Assembly: GCF_049472655.1 (NCBI RefSeq)
Contig: NZ_JAQNCS010000005.1
Location: 1-64,000, forward strand
Length of the DNA stretch: 64,000 nucleotides
Reading direction: 5' to 3'
From: Deferribacter abyssi
Lineage (GTDB): Bacteria; Chrysiogenota; Deferribacteres; Deferribacterales; Deferribacteraceae
The position numbers were made by a program, and so were the translations under genes. The notes under the pieces were generated by a model that saw only the letters and a list, made by a program, of their open reading frames with translations, was not told the DNA's origin and made no database searches. Positions 32,967-42,946 of this stretch are shown piece by piece (the first letter of the stretch is position 1; every line of letters begins with the position of its first letter).

Positions 32967-33952
32967 TAACTTCCCCTCATTTTATACATATAGAAAAAAT
33001 AGAATATATAAAATATCCCTATATAAAGGGAGTAAACACTTATTCTTCCAAATCTAAATCTAGATATTTTATCCTGTTTTACTCCTATTAGTGCAATAAT
33101 TAGCATTATTGCAGATAAGAGAGCCGATTTCATGTGTATTGTTGATACAAATTCAAATACAACACCTTTCATATAAAAGAGATCAACAAAAAACAATATT
33201 GTCACATTAAATACACAAGAACCGACTATATTTCCAAAAGCCATATTTGGAGATCCAACCTTAATTGCCCCAATAGATGCTGAAATTTCTGGTAAAGAAG
33301 TAACAAAGGCAAGTAAAAAAGCTCCAACAAAACTTCTGCCAAGTCCTGTCTCCAATGCAATAACATCAGCTGATTTGCTCAGTAGTAATCCAGCAATCAC
33401 AATGACCATCGCAAAAAATAAGAAAAGTAAGACAGCTTTACTAAGAGGAATAGAAATAGGTTCATCATCTTCAATTTGTATATCTAAAGAAGAACTTCTA
33501 TAAGCGCTATAAACTGATGCTACATAGATAACAAAAATAATCACACTACCAAAAGAGAGCCATAGAAATTTTGGAAAGTTGAAAATAAAACCCATTATTG
33601 CAACAATTGTTAATAATAATGCGTAAATTCCTGTTACAATATTTGCTAAACTTATATCCACAAATATAGAATCTTTTTTAAAGAGCAAGTCCATCAAAAA
33701 AATTATAAATATGTTAAACATGTTCGAACCAAAAATATTTCCAAAGGCAAGTGAAGGAGCATCCACAACTGTAACTGAGCCAATTGAAGATATGAGTTCA
33801 GGCAAACTAGTGACCACTGAAAGAAGGAGTATTCCTACCAAACTATGTCCAAGATTTGTGGCAGACGCTATTACATCACCATATTTCGATAGAGCCATTC
33901 CACTATAAACTATTAAAACTGCACAAACAATAAAGAGAATATAATACATCAA
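32966..33952 (-). CDS. Na+/Ca2+ antiporter family (CaCA, YrbG-like)
   Basis: A 328-residue integral membrane protein with about ten helices and two inverted alpha-repeats: GHSLVGILLLSVVTSLPELISSIGSV...FGNIFGSNMFNI and GRSFVGAFLLAFVTSLPEISASIGAI...FGNIVGSCVFNV (each shown in parts). These G-N-x-x-G-S motifs define the CaCA superfamily. It probably exchanges Ca2+ for Na+ or H+. It leads a small leftward group with sppA and comM. The preceding 209 bp (33953-34161) are AT-rich and show no gene. Confidence 0.88.
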   Translation of the reverse strand: MMYYILFIVCAVLIVYSGMALSKYGDVIASATNLGHSLVGILLLSVVTSLPELISSIGSVTVVDAPSLAFGNIFGSNMFNIFIIFLMDLLFKKDSIFVDISLANIVTGIYALLLTIVAIMGFIFNFPKFLWLSFGSVIIFVIYVASVYSAYRSSSLDIQIEDDEPISIPLSKAVLLFLFFAMVIVIAGLLLSKSADVIALETGLGRSFVGAFLLAFVTSLPEISASIGAIKVGSPNMAFGNIVGSCVFNVTILFFVDLFYMKGVVFEFVSTIHMKSALLSAIMLIIALIGVKQDKISRFRFGRISVYSLYIGIFYIFYFFYMYKMRGS

Positions 33953-34161
33953 CTCTCACTCATCTTAAAAAAATATTAATACTGAAATAATTATAAAGAA
34001 CTTTTAGAAACAATGGTAAAAAAAATGTTTTTCTGTGTTCTAATTTATAAATCATTCTCAAAATACAATACAAAAATCACATTCAAATTTACCATAAGTA
34101 ACATACAAGCTAAATAAAATAGTAAATATCTTTAAAATTTTACTTTAATAAAGCTAAATTA

Positions 34162-35859
34162 CTACTCAATATCTTTTAGCTTATCTTTCAATATGTTACC
34201 TAAACTAAAACCAGTGTCTTCCTTACTTTCCAACTGTTTTAAAAACTCTTTAACTTCTCTTTTTTCTGAATCTAATAAGTATTTTTTTCTAGATAAATAG
34301 ACTTTTTTTTCTTTTGTGTTATATCCAACTACAACGGCTTTTATTGTATCACCAACTTTTACAAGCTCTTCAGGCAATACCTTTTGTTCATCAAGCTCTT
34401 TAGCTTCAATAACTCCTTTAATTTTCCTTGGTAATTCTACTTCCACAAAATCCTTAGTAAATGATATTACAGGAACTTCTACAACTTTTCCTTTAGGTAA
34501 AATCTTATCAATTTCCCGCCAAGGATTTTTTTCTAACTGCTTTATACCTAGTGAAACCCTCTCTCTCTTTTCATCAATTTTTAGAATTTTAGCTTCAATA
34601 TTATCTCCCACTTTAAATCTATCATTTAAATCATCAATATCTTCCGTCCAAGATATATCTTCTTTTCTAATGAGACCATCGATAAATACACCAAAATCAA
34701 CAAATACACCAAAATCGGTAATATTTTTCACTTTACCTTTAATTATAGAACCCTCAGGATGCTTGTTTTTCAGGGTTACCCATGGATTTTCACTTAAAAG
34801 TTTTAAAGAAAGAATTATTTTTTTATTCTTATTATCAACATCAATAACTTGACCCTCTACCACATCTCTAACATTTAATTTAACATTAGCTTTTTTTAGC
34901 CAGCTAATTTCATCATCTGGAATATATCCATCTATTCCTGGTTCAATTTCTACAATATAACCTTTTTTTACCCTTGCAACAACAGTACCTGATATTTTAT
35001 CGCCTTTTTTATATTTTTTATCTACTTTTGTCCAAGGATCAGGTTGTTTATCTTTTAGGCTTATTTCAACTTTTTCATTTTCAATGTCAATATTTACAAC
35101 AACTCCTTCAACAACATCATCTATTTCTAGAAACTGATTAGGATGTTTTACTCTTCCCCAGCTAATATTTTCTCTTCTTAAAAAAACATCAATGGGACCA
35201 GCATCAATAAAAACACCATAATTTTTAATACTTTTAACCCTCCCTTTAATTAAATCCCCAACTTTCGTTTTTTCAAAGAAATTCTTTTTTTCTTCCTCTT
35301 TTACTTCTTGTAAATAAATCTTTCTTGAAGCGAGAAAACTTTTATCTCTTTTGTTAAGCTTGAGAATTTTTGAATTAAAAACTTTTCCAATATAATATTT
35401 TGGTTCACGTTGTTTATACATATATTCCATATGGCCATCAGGAATAAATCCTTCCACTGTACCAAATGAAACTTTAAAACCTTTATCCACTTTCTCCAAT
35501 ATTTTTAAAGGCAAATATCTACCTTTTTCATGAGCTTCTAAAACATCTTGCCAATCTTTCTTCTGATCAAGTACTTTTTTGGAAAGCCATACTTTAGCAC
35601 CACCACCGGTGACACCAACAACCATAACGCTTACTTCATCTCCTATACTAACTGTTAATTTCCCATCTGACAAAAAATCCTCTTTATTAGCAAATCCTTC
35701 ACTTTTATATCCAAAATTTATTAGTATATGATTGTCAGTAATTTGGACAACTTGTCCTTTTACAACAGTACCTTTTTTGGGCAGTGATAATGATTCTTCC
35801 AATAAAGTTTCAAAATCTTCCATTTCAATTTCGTTATTGTTTTTTGCGTTTTCTTGCAT
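34162..35859 (-). CDS. rpsA: 30S ribosomal protein S1
   Basis: A 565-residue protein with six S1 (OB-fold) repeats, as in typical long bacterial S1. Repeats 3-6 carry clear patterns such as GDLIKGRVKSIKNYGVFIDAG and GSIIKGKVKNITDFGVFVDFG-like segments (each trimmed). It binds mRNA on the 30S subunit. ATG 35859 is used because GAGG lies upstream; the TTG at 35865 is less likely. It overlaps ispH by 26 nt and ends a long operon. If leaderless messages are common here, S1 use may be unusual. Confidence 0.95.
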   Translation of the reverse strand: MQENAKNNNEIEMEDFETLLEESLSLPKKGTVVKGQVVQITDNHILINFGYKSEGFANKEDFLSDGKLTVSIGDEVSVMVVGVTGGGAKVWLSKKVLDQKKDWQDVLEAHEKGRYLPLKILEKVDKGFKVSFGTVEGFIPDGHMEYMYKQREPKYYIGKVFNSKILKLNKRDKSFLASRKIYLQEVKEEEKKNFFEKTKVGDLIKGRVKSIKNYGVFIDAGPIDVFLRRENISWGRVKHPNQFLEIDDVVEGVVVNIDIENEKVEISLKDKQPDPWTKVDKKYKKGDKISGTVVARVKKGYIVEIEPGIDGYIPDDEISWLKKANVKLNVRDVVEGQVIDVDNKNKKIILSLKLLSENPWVTLKNKHPEGSIIKGKVKNITDFGVFVDFGVFIDGLIRKEDISWTEDIDDLNDRFKVGDNIEAKILKIDEKRERVSLGIKQLEKNPWREIDKILPKGKVVEVPVISFTKDFVEVELPRKIKGVIEAKELDEQKVLPEELVKVGDTIKAVVVGYNTKEKKVYLSRKKYLLDSEKREVKEFLKQLESKEDTGFSLGNILKDKLKDIE

Positions 35860-36694
35860 TTCCAACCTCTTTTAAATAGTTTATAACTTCATTTATCAGA
35901 TAATCAGGTGTGCTAGCTCCTGCAGTTATACCAACTTTTTCAATATTTTCAAACATTTTTTCATCTAATTCATTTTTTGTTTCAATATGAATACTATTTT
36001 TACATATATCTTTACATATTTCATAAAGTCTTCTTGTATTACCACTATTTTTGCCACCCACAATAATCATCATGTCTACTTGTTTTGCCACTGTTTTTGC
36101 AGCTTCTTGACGGTATGTAGTAGCATTACATATTGTGTTTACCACTTTCAGCTCATTACATTTTTTTTTCACTATTTTGACTAATTCTACGAAATCTTCT
36201 TCTCTCTGGGTTGTTTGAGCTACTACCCCATATTTTTCCCTAAATGGTAACTGCTCTGCCTCTACTTTGGAGGAAATAAGATAATAATCACCATCAACAT
36301 AGCTCACTATCCCTTTGACTTCAGGGTGCTCTTTTTCACCAAAAACAACTACTGTATATCCTTCTTTTGATAAACTCATTGCAGATTTATGGGCTTTTAT
36401 GACAAAAGGGCATGTTGCGTCTATAAGATTAACAGATTTTTCTTTTAATGCTATATAATTATTTTTTGTAATACCATGAGATCTAATTATAACTGTATGT
36501 TTTTTATCAACTTCATTGGTTGACTTTACTGGGAAAACCCCCTTTTCTTTCAATTTGTTTACAAGCTGAGGATTATGTATTATAGGACCTAATGTCACAA
36601 CATTTTCATACTTTGCGGACGCATTTTCAACAATTCCAACAGCCCTTTCAACGCCAAAACAAAAACCTGCATGTTCTGCTTTTATGATCTTCAC
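35834..36694 (-). CDS. ispH: 4-hydroxy-3-methylbut-2-enyl diphosphate reductase
   Basis: A 286-residue enzyme of the MEP isoprenoid pathway that makes IPP and DMAPP from HMBPP. Visible marks: AEHAGFCFGVERAV with the first Fe-S cysteine, IIRSHGI, LIDATCPFV with the second, TTQRE, and CNATTYRQEAA with the third; GITAGASTPD closes it. The ispH-rpsA pair with a preceding cmk is found in many anaerobes, sometimes as an IspH-S1 fusion; here they are separate but overlapping. It overlaps cmk by 4 nt. Confidence 0.95.
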   Translation of the reverse strand: MKIIKAEHAGFCFGVERAVGIVENASAKYENVVTLGPIIHNPQLVNKLKEKGVFPVKSTNEVDKKHTVIIRSHGITKNNYIALKEKSVNLIDATCPFVIKAHKSAMSLSKEGYTVVVFGEKEHPEVKGIVSYVDGDYYLISSKVEAEQLPFREKYGVVAQTTQREEDFVELVKIVKKKCNELKVVNTICNATTYRQEAAKTVAKQVDMMIIVGGKNSGNTRRLYEICKDICKNSIHIETKNELDEKMFENIEKVGITAGASTPDYLINEVINYLKEVGNARKRKKQ

Positions 36695-37359
36695 TGTTTT
36701 ATCGCCTTACTAATAATCTTATCTATTATTGAAACCACATCTTCAATTGTCAATCCTGTAGTATCTATTTCAATTGCATCATCAGCTTTTTTTAAAGGAG
36801 CAACTTCCCTTTTTACATCCATTTCATCTCTTTTTTTAATATCTTCCAAAACTTCGTCAAAAGTTATTTTTACTCCTTTTTCTACAAAATCTTTATATCT
36901 TCTTTTCGCCCTTTCATTTAAAGTAGCATTCAAAAAGAATTTAAATTCTGCATCTGGAATAACTACAGTACCAATATCCCTTCCATCCATTACAACATTG
37001 TTTTTTGATGCAATTTTTTTCTGCTTTTTGGTTAAAGCATTTCTTATATCTTTATTTGAGGCTACTTTACTTACAATACTAGTCACTTCTATACTTCTTA
37101 ACTCATCTTTCAAATATAAAATGTCATCATTTTTAACAACAAGATACTGTTCGCCATTTTTGTATTCAAAAGTAATATCTTTTTCTTCTAGTAAATCAAC
37201 TAGCTCATTTAAATTTCTATTTGTAGTGAGCATAAGATAAGCAGCAAAACGATACATTGCACCTGTATCAATATATAATAAACCGTACTTTTTCGCCAAT
37301 ATTTTTGCAATAGTGCTTTTACCACTACCCGCAGGTCCATCTATGGCTATACGTAGCAA
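36691..37359 (-). CDS. cmk: Cytidylate kinase
   Basis: A 222-residue kinase that phosphorylates CMP and dCMP. P-loop GPAGSGKSTIAK is at residues 8-19, followed by YIDTGAMYRF; VMDGRDIGTVVIPDAEFKFFL and the lid with RAKRRYKD are typical. The start is TTG 37359, only 2 nt from the aroA stop, with GAGG upstream. It sits between aroA and ispH in the leftward operon. Confidence 0.95.
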   Translation of the reverse strand: MLRIAIDGPAGSGKSTIAKILAKKYGLLYIDTGAMYRFAAYLMLTTNRNLNELVDLLEEKDITFEYKNGEQYLVVKNDDILYLKDELRSIEVTSIVSKVASNKDIRNALTKKQKKIASKNNVVMDGRDIGTVVIPDAEFKFFLNATLNERAKRRYKDFVEKGVKITFDEVLEDIKKRDEMDVKREVAPLKKADDAIEIDTTGLTIEDVVSIIDKIISKAIKQ

Positions 37360-37361
37360 AT

Positions 37362-38639
37362 TTAAACCTCTAACAGCTCAAACCTCTCAATAAAATCGGG
37401 AAAAGATACATCAATACTCTCTATACTGTCAATTAAAAAGTTTCCAAATTTTTTTGCAAGTAAAATATTGATCATCGCAATGCGATGATCATCAAAAGAT
37501 TTTAGCATTCCATTACGATTTACTTTATCAAGAGGGTAAACTTTAAAACCATCTTCATACTCGTCCACTTTAGCTCCCAATACATGTAAATTATGAACAA
37601 TAGAGCTAATCCTATCAGATTCTTTTACTCTTAATTCTTCTGCACCTCTTATTTCTAATGGATTTTCACAAAAAAGTCCAAGAATACCAAGGAGAGGAAT
37701 TTCATCAATGATATTAGGGATAATTTCACCATCAATTCGACCACCTTTTAAATTAGAATGTCTAACAAAAATATCACCTTTAATCTCAAAAGTATTATTA
37801 TGAATTGAAATAGAGATATCTGCACCTAAGTCTTTTAAGACTTTTATAAAACCTGTTCTTGTTGGATTTAATCCAACATTTTTAATTAAGATTTCACTAT
37901 TTTCAAACATTAAAGCAGCACCAATAAAAAAAGCAGATGAAGAAAAATCCCCTGGAACTTCTATAAAAGAAGGTTTTAAAATCTGTCTACCAGGTACTTT
38001 TATTTCATTATGAAATATATCTAAGTTTACACCAAAATATTTTAGCATAACTTCTGTGTGATTTCTTGTTTTCACCCTTTCAACATAAATCGTTTCTTCA
38101 TCCAATTGTAAACCTGCCAGAATTACAGCACTTTTCACCTGTGCACTTTTTACTGTTGATTCAATTTTTGTAGCATGCATTTTTGATGGTAAGATAGTCA
38201 AAGGTAAGTTTTTATTACCTTTTCTACCGTATATTGATGCACCCATTTTGCTCAATGGTTCAATAACCCTACCCATAGGTCTTTTTTTAAGCGAATTATC
38301 TCCAGTTAAAACAAAATATTTTTTCATTGGAGAAAAAAGCCCTGTTAAAAGTCTAGCTGTAGTCCCTGAGTTTTCACAATTAATAATATCAAGAGGTTCA
38401 TGAAAGTTTTCATATCCTTTTGAAATAACTTTAAAACCATCTTCGATTTTTTCAAACTGAACACCACAGGCTTTTAAAGCGTTCACTGTAGCTTTTGTGT
38501 CTCTTGATATTAGAGGGTTTTTTACAATAGATTCGCCGTTAGCCATAGCAGATAAAATAAAACTTCTATGTGTTATTGATTTATCAGCAGGAACTTCCAC
38601 TTCACCTTTTAGTTTCTTTATTTTTTCAAAAGTAACCAT
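37362..38639 (-). CDS. aroA: EPSP synthase (3-phosphoshikimate 1-carboxyvinyltransferase)
   Basis: A 425-residue enzyme joining shikimate-3-phosphate and PEP, the sixth shikimate step. Marks include VPADKSITHRSFIL, NCENSGTTARLLTGL, KRPMGRV, SAQVKSAVILAGL, PGDFSSSAFFI, and LRVKESDRI. The LLTGL loop (about residues 95-99) in place of the usual G at that site may affect glyphosate response, but this was not checked. It is followed by cmk with a 2-nt gap and preceded by tyrA with 43 nt. Confidence 0.95.
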   Translation of the reverse strand: MVTFEKIKKLKGEVEVPADKSITHRSFILSAMANGESIVKNPLISRDTKATVNALKACGVQFEKIEDGFKVISKGYENFHEPLDIINCENSGTTARLLTGLFSPMKKYFVLTGDNSLKKRPMGRVIEPLSKMGASIYGRKGNKNLPLTILPSKMHATKIESTVKSAQVKSAVILAGLQLDEETIYVERVKTRNHTEVMLKYFGVNLDIFHNEIKVPGRQILKPSFIEVPGDFSSSAFFIGAALMFENSEILIKNVGLNPTRTGFIKVLKDLGADISISIHNNTFEIKGDIFVRHSNLKGGRIDGEIIPNIIDEIPLLGILGLFCENPLEIRGAEELRVKESDRISSIVHNLHVLGAKVDEYEDGFKVYPLDKVNRNGMLKSFDDHRIAMINILLAKKFGNFLIDSIESIDVSFPDFIERFELLEV

Positions 38640-38682
38640 AATATTTTCCTTTCTTCCCTAGTTATCATATTAACACAAAATG

Positions 38683-39513
38683 TTACAGACTTCTTCTTAT
38701 GTTACTAATAAGTCCAATATCTTGAAATATTGCATCTTCTTTTTTATAAAGAATATTGTTTTTCCAGTTATGTAAAATATCTATAAATTCATCGATTAGT
38801 AAAGTTATGATTTCACTATTATCAAGAAAAATATCAGTCCACATTCTTGGATCACTTGCTGCAATCCTAGTAAAATCTTTAAATCCTCCACCACTAAACC
38901 CAAAGGCATCACGATTTTTTATATCCACTAAATCAATCAATGCAAAAGCTATAAGATGTGGAAAGTGACTGATTAAGCCAAATAATTCGTCATGCTTTTT
39001 CGCATCTATAACTTTTATGATCATTCCTATCTCTTCATGCATTTTTTTTAAAGCTAAAATAGTTTCATCCTCTTTGTCAGTTGTAAAAAAATGATAGGCA
39101 CCTTTTAAGATACTTTCATCACTATACTCAAAACCAGATTTTTCCTTACCAGCAATAGGGTGACCACCATAGAAATTCAAATTCAATTTTTTAGCTAACT
39201 TCACGAGAGAAAGCTTTGTACTACAAGCATCGGTAATAGGAGTAGTTATATTTTTTGCTGATAAATCTGTTAAAATCTTTTTTGCTGAGGAAACAGGTGT
39301 TGTAATATATATTAAATCGAGGTCAAAAGTCAAAAAATCATCCAAAGAGTTCGCAACTCCTTCAAAAATATCAGATTCAATAGCTTTTAAAAGGGTATCA
39401 CTATTAAAATCCAGACCGTAAATTTCATACCCTTTTTTATAAAAAGCCTTAGCAAAAGAACCGCCAATAAGACCGATACCTATTATACCAATTTTTTTTA
39501 AAATTTTTGACAC
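38683..39513 (-). CDS. tyrA: Prephenate dehydrogenase
   Basis: A 276-residue NAD(P)-dependent enzyme that turns prephenate into 4-hydroxyphenylpyruvate for tyrosine. The Rossmann start is KKIGIIGIGLIGGSFAKAF; DACSTK, FYGGHPIAGKEKSGFEYS and ISHFPHLIAFAL are TyrA-family motifs. No ACT or chorismate mutase domain is attached. It lies 5 nt after aroF in the same operon. Confidence 0.93.
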   Translation of the reverse strand: MSKILKKIGIIGIGLIGGSFAKAFYKKGYEIYGLDFNSDTLLKAIESDIFEGVANSLDDFLTFDLDLIYITTPVSSAKKILTDLSAKNITTPITDACSTKLSLVKLAKKLNLNFYGGHPIAGKEKSGFEYSDESILKGAYHFFTTDKEDETILALKKMHEEIGMIIKVIDAKKHDELFGLISHFPHLIAFALIDLVDIKNRDAFGFSGGGFKDFTRIAASDPRMWTDIFLDNSEIITLLIDEFIDILHNWKNNILYKKEDAIFQDIGLISNIRRSL

Positions 39514-39518
39514 TTAAT

Positions 39519-40538
39519 CTACTCTTCTAGATGTTTCTCTATAGTAGCTGCTATTACTCTAACTCTTCTCATCAATACATCAAAATTCTCAGGTAAAATA
39601 GATTGGTCACCATCACTTAATGCCTCAGAGGGTCTTGGATGAACCTCAATCATCAGCCCATCCGCTCCAGCTGCAATGGCAGCCTGTGCCATTGGAAGTA
39701 TGCAATCTCTCCTACCAGTGCCGTGACTGGGATCTACTATAATTGGTAAATGGCTCACATTTTTTATAACAGGAACTGCAGCTAAATCCAGGATATTTCT
39801 TGTTTCAGTATCGAAAGATCTTATTCCTCTTTCACAAAGAATTATATCATAGTTTCCTTCACTGGCGATATATTCAGCAGCCATAAGAAATTCTTTAATG
39901 GTAGCACACATTCCTCTTTTGAGCATAACAGGAATTTTTGCTTTTCCAACTTCTTTTAAAAGCCTAAAGTTTGACATATTCCTTGCACCAATCTGTAAAA
40001 TATCAGCATATTTTGCTACTAAATCTAAATCTCTTGGATCGAGAAGCTCTGTTATAACAAGCATTCCATAATGATCAGCTACCTCTCTTAAATATTTGAG
40101 ACCTTCTTCACCAAGTCCTTGAAAAGAATATGGACTCGTCCTTGGTTTAAATGCTCCACCACGCAGAATTCTTGCGCCAGATTTATAAATAGATTCAGCA
40201 ACTTCAAAAAGCAATTCTCTGCTTTCAACAGAGCAGGGGCCTGCCATTACAGCAATATGCTTTCCACCTATCTTAACCCCCTTTATGTTTATTACCGTAG
40301 GTTCTTTTTTGAAGTCTTTGCTTACTAATTTATAAGGCTTTAGAATAGGAACTACCTTCTCAACGCCTGGCAACGAACTTAATGGTTTATCACGAAGAGT
40401 TCTTTCATCACCAATAGCACCAATAATTGTTCTTTCTACACCTTCTGAAAGATGAGTTTTGAATCCATAGTCAGTAAGTTTTTTTACTACAAAATCTATA
40501 TCTTTTTTAGTGGCCTCAGGCCTCATTACAATAATCAT
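39519..40538 (-). CDS. aroF: DAHP synthase (AroF type, ferredoxin-like N-domain)
   Basis: A 339-residue enzyme for the first shikimate step (PEP + erythrose-4-phosphate). A ferredoxin-like regulatory N-domain (1-~75, MRPEATKKDIDFVVKKL) precedes the TIM barrel: AGPCSVESRELL, RGGAFKPRTSPYSFQG, LKRGMCATIKE, CERGIRSFDTETRN, and DPSHGTGRR. This is the AroA(beta)/Thermotoga-like class, often feedback-inhibited through the N-domain. It lies 1 nt from hisC. Confidence 0.95.
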   Translation of the reverse strand: MIIVMRPEATKKDIDFVVKKLTDYGFKTHLSEGVERTIIGAIGDERTLRDKPLSSLPGVEKVVPILKPYKLVSKDFKKEPTVINIKGVKIGGKHIAVMAGPCSVESRELLFEVAESIYKSGARILRGGAFKPRTSPYSFQGLGEEGLKYLREVADHYGMLVITELLDPRDLDLVAKYADILQIGARNMSNFRLLKEVGKAKIPVMLKRGMCATIKEFLMAAEYIASEGNYDIILCERGIRSFDTETRNILDLAAVPVIKNVSHLPIIVDPSHGTGRRDCILPMAQAAIAAGADGLMIEVHPRPSEALSDGDQSILPENFDVLMRRVRVIAATIEKHLEE

Positions 40539-40539
40539 A

Positions 40540-41637
40540 TTATACCTCCAAAACCTCTTTTAATTTTTCAATAAAGATTTCATTTTCTTTAGGCAAACCA
40601 ATAGATACTCTGATGTATGGAGCAAGTTTTGGGCCAAGGAATCTAACAATAACGCCTTTGTGTAACAAATCATTGAAAATCTTTTTACCATCGTTGACAT
40701 TTACAAGAATAAAATTGGCCTGTGTTTCAAAATATTTCAGTTTTAATTTTTTAAACTCATTATAAAGATAAATTTTTCCATCTCTATTATTTTTTATTAC
40801 TTTCCTCAAAAAATCGTGATCTTCAAGGGCAGCTTCAGCTGCAACTTGAGCAGCCATATTCACATTAAAGGGTTGGCGTACTCTGTTTAACATTTCAATA
40901 GCTTCAGAATTGCCTATAATATAACCAATTCTAAATCCTGCTAATCCATATGCCTTTGAGAAGGTTCGCATAATAAAAAGATTCACATAACTGTTCAGTA
41001 GATTGATACTTTGAGGATAATCTTGGGCATCAACAAATTCATAATAGGCCTCATCTAAAACAACAATAATATCATCTCTAATATTGTTGAGAAAATAGAT
41101 CAGATTATCATAGCTGAAATACGTGCCTGTTGGATTATTAGGATTTGCAAGAAAAACAATTTTTGTATTTTCATCGATTGCATTTATTATTTTTTCAAAA
41201 TTTATTTTAAAATCTTCATCTGTTTCTACCCATTTACAAATAGAGCCATTAGCCTGTGCAATTATCCCATAAACAGAAAAACTTGGGAAAAAAGAAACTA
41301 CATTTTCACCTGGTTTTACAAAAGTTTTAATCAAAAGTTCTATAATTTCATTGGAACCTGTACCAAAAAGTAAATTATTTTTTTCTACTCCAAGTTTAAT
41401 AGCTAGTTTTTGCCTTAAATAATAACAATCACCAAGAGGATATCTGTTCAATTCATCCATGAAAGATATTAAGGCTTCTTTACTTTTTGGTGGGATTCCT
41501 AAAGGATTTTCATTTGACGCAAGCTTTATAGCTTTTTTAATTCCTAATTCTCTTTCAAGTTCTTTTACAGGTTTACCTGGTTCATAAGGCACAAGTGATG
41601 CAATATTTTCACCTGCAAGCTTCCTAAAATTTATCAT
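40540..41637 (-). CDS. hisC: Histidinol-phosphate / aromatic aminotransferase
   Basis: A 365-residue class I/II PLP aminotransferase. Motifs: KLASNENPLGIPP, NLLFGTGSNEIIELL, FLANPNNPTGTYF, VVLDEAYYEF, and MRTFSKAYGLAGFRIGY with the PLP lysine. The family is HisC, but its place between aroF and pheA suggests that it also transaminates aromatic 2-oxo acids. It overlaps pheA by 4 nt. Confidence 0.9.
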   Translation of the reverse strand: MINFRKLAGENIASLVPYEPGKPVKELERELGIKKAIKLASNENPLGIPPKSKEALISFMDELNRYPLGDCYYLRQKLAIKLGVEKNNLLFGTGSNEIIELLIKTFVKPGENVVSFFPSFSVYGIIAQANGSICKWVETDEDFKINFEKIINAIDENTKIVFLANPNNPTGTYFSYDNLIYFLNNIRDDIIVVLDEAYYEFVDAQDYPQSINLLNSYVNLFIMRTFSKAYGLAGFRIGYIIGNSEAIEMLNRVRQPFNVNMAAQVAAEAALEDHDFLRKVIKNNRDGKIYLYNEFKKLKLKYFETQANFILVNVNDGKKIFNDLLHKGVIVRFLGPKLAPYIRVSIGLPKENEIFIEKLKEVLEV

Positions 41638-42704
41638 TTTTCCCCCTTTGGATAAGAGCCTAATATTTTAAGTATATTAACATTTTTTGAAAAGTTATCT
41701 AGTGCAATTTTTACATTTTCATCCATAATATGACCATCTATGTCCACATAAAAAATGTATTCCCATGCCTTTCTTTTAGATGGACGAGATTCTATCTTAG
41801 TCATATTAATATGTTGTTGTGCAAAAGCCCTAAGTGCCTCGTACAAAGAACCAGCTTTGTGAGCGATAGAAAACATAATTGACGTCTTATCATTGCCAGT
41901 TCTTACTGGCTCGGTGTATCCAATTACAAGAAATCTTGTAAAATTGTTTGTAAAATCTTCAATACTTTTCTCTACAATCTTCAATCCATAATGTATTTCA
42001 GCCATTTCAGAAGCTATAGCACCTACAGTTGCATCTTTTTTAGCAATTTCAGCAGCTTTAGCTGTAGACTCGACTTCTACTACAGTAATTCCTTTAGCAC
42101 TTTTTGAAAGCCATTTTCGACATTGCGCAATAGCATGAGGGTGAGAATAAATTTTTTTTATATCTTCAAATTTTCCAGTCAAATTCATCAAGTGATGAGA
42201 AACTTCAAGATAAATTTCACCACAAATTTTAAGATTTGAATCCATAAACATGTCAAGGGTATGGTTTACTACACCTTCGAGAGAGTTTTCTATTGGTATA
42301 ACTCCAAATGCGCATCTTTTCTTTTCTACATATTCAAAAACATCAGATATATTTGAAAGTGGTATTAACTTTGCCGCTAATCCGAAATGTTTTATCCCTG
42401 CCAGATGAGTGAATGTTCCTTCTGGTCCAAGATAAGCAATTTTTTGCACTTCTTCAAGAGAAAGGGATGCAGATATAATCTCACGAAACACATTTTTTAT
42501 ATACTCATTGGGGAATGGACCACTGTTTAATATTTTTAGTCTTTCGTAAATTGCTTTTTCTCTTGATGGAACATAAAGAGGTTTGTTTTGAGCTTTTTTT
42601 ATTTTACCAATAGCAATAGCAATCTCTGCTCGTTTGTTCAATAGTTTTAAAATTTGTTCATCGATTAAATCGATTTGTCGTCTTAACTCATCCAGTTTTT
42701 CCAT
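41634..42704 (-). CDS. pheA: Chorismate mutase / prephenate dehydratase
   Basis: A 356-residue bifunctional P-protein. Chorismate mutase AroQ (1-~85: LDELRRQIDLIDEQIL, LNKRAEIAIAIGKIK), prephenate dehydratase (~90-270: YLGPEGTFTH, IPIENSLEGVV, DFTNNFTRFLVI) and a C-terminal ACT domain (~280-350: ESRPSKRKAWEYIFYVDI) are all present, the last implying feedback by phenylalanine. ATG 42704 is used; it has no ribosome site and lies at the predicted transcript start. It heads the operon pheA-hisC-aroF-tyrA-aroA-cmk-ispH-rpsA. Confidence 0.95.
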   Translation of the reverse strand: MEKLDELRRQIDLIDEQILKLLNKRAEIAIAIGKIKKAQNKPLYVPSREKAIYERLKILNSGPFPNEYIKNVFREIISASLSLEEVQKIAYLGPEGTFTHLAGIKHFGLAAKLIPLSNISDVFEYVEKKRCAFGVIPIENSLEGVVNHTLDMFMDSNLKICGEIYLEVSHHLMNLTGKFEDIKKIYSHPHAIAQCRKWLSKSAKGITVVEVESTAKAAEIAKKDATVGAIASEMAEIHYGLKIVEKSIEDFTNNFTRFLVIGYTEPVRTGNDKTSIMFSIAHKAGSLYEALRAFAQQHINMTKIESRPSKRKAWEYIFYVDIDGHIMDENVKIALDNFSKNVNILKILGSYPKGEK

Positions 42705-42710
42705 GTGCAA

Positions 42711-42739
42711 AATATAAATCAGAGTTAAAAAATATTCAA
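42711..42739 (-). promoter_or_regulatory. Promoter of the pheA-to-rpsA operon
   Basis: On the minus strand TTGAAT (42739-42734), 17-nt spacer, TATATT (42716-42711). The transcript would start 7 nt later, at 42704, which is the pheA start codon: a leaderless message. Confidence 0.65.
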
Positions 42740-42946
42740 CCCTTATTTAACCTTTAAATAATTCAATAAATAATTTAAATTTAGATTTTTTTTAGGTGGT
42801 GCAAGTTTTGAGTTGTTACTATAACATTAAAATAAATTAAGAAACAGCTTAATTGATTGCTAATTTTAGATTAGTTATTTTCACATAATATCCATAAAAT
42901 TATTAAATTAACTTGAATATAATTAAAATATACTATAAAATTAAGT

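Noticed and set aside
34316..34852. 178-aa + strand ORF
   Set aside because: It is antisense to rpsA; the composition is that of a shadow frame.
36671..37240. 189-aa + strand ORF
   Set aside because: It is a shadow of cmk on the opposite strand, rich in Ser/Phe/Ile as expected from reverse reading.
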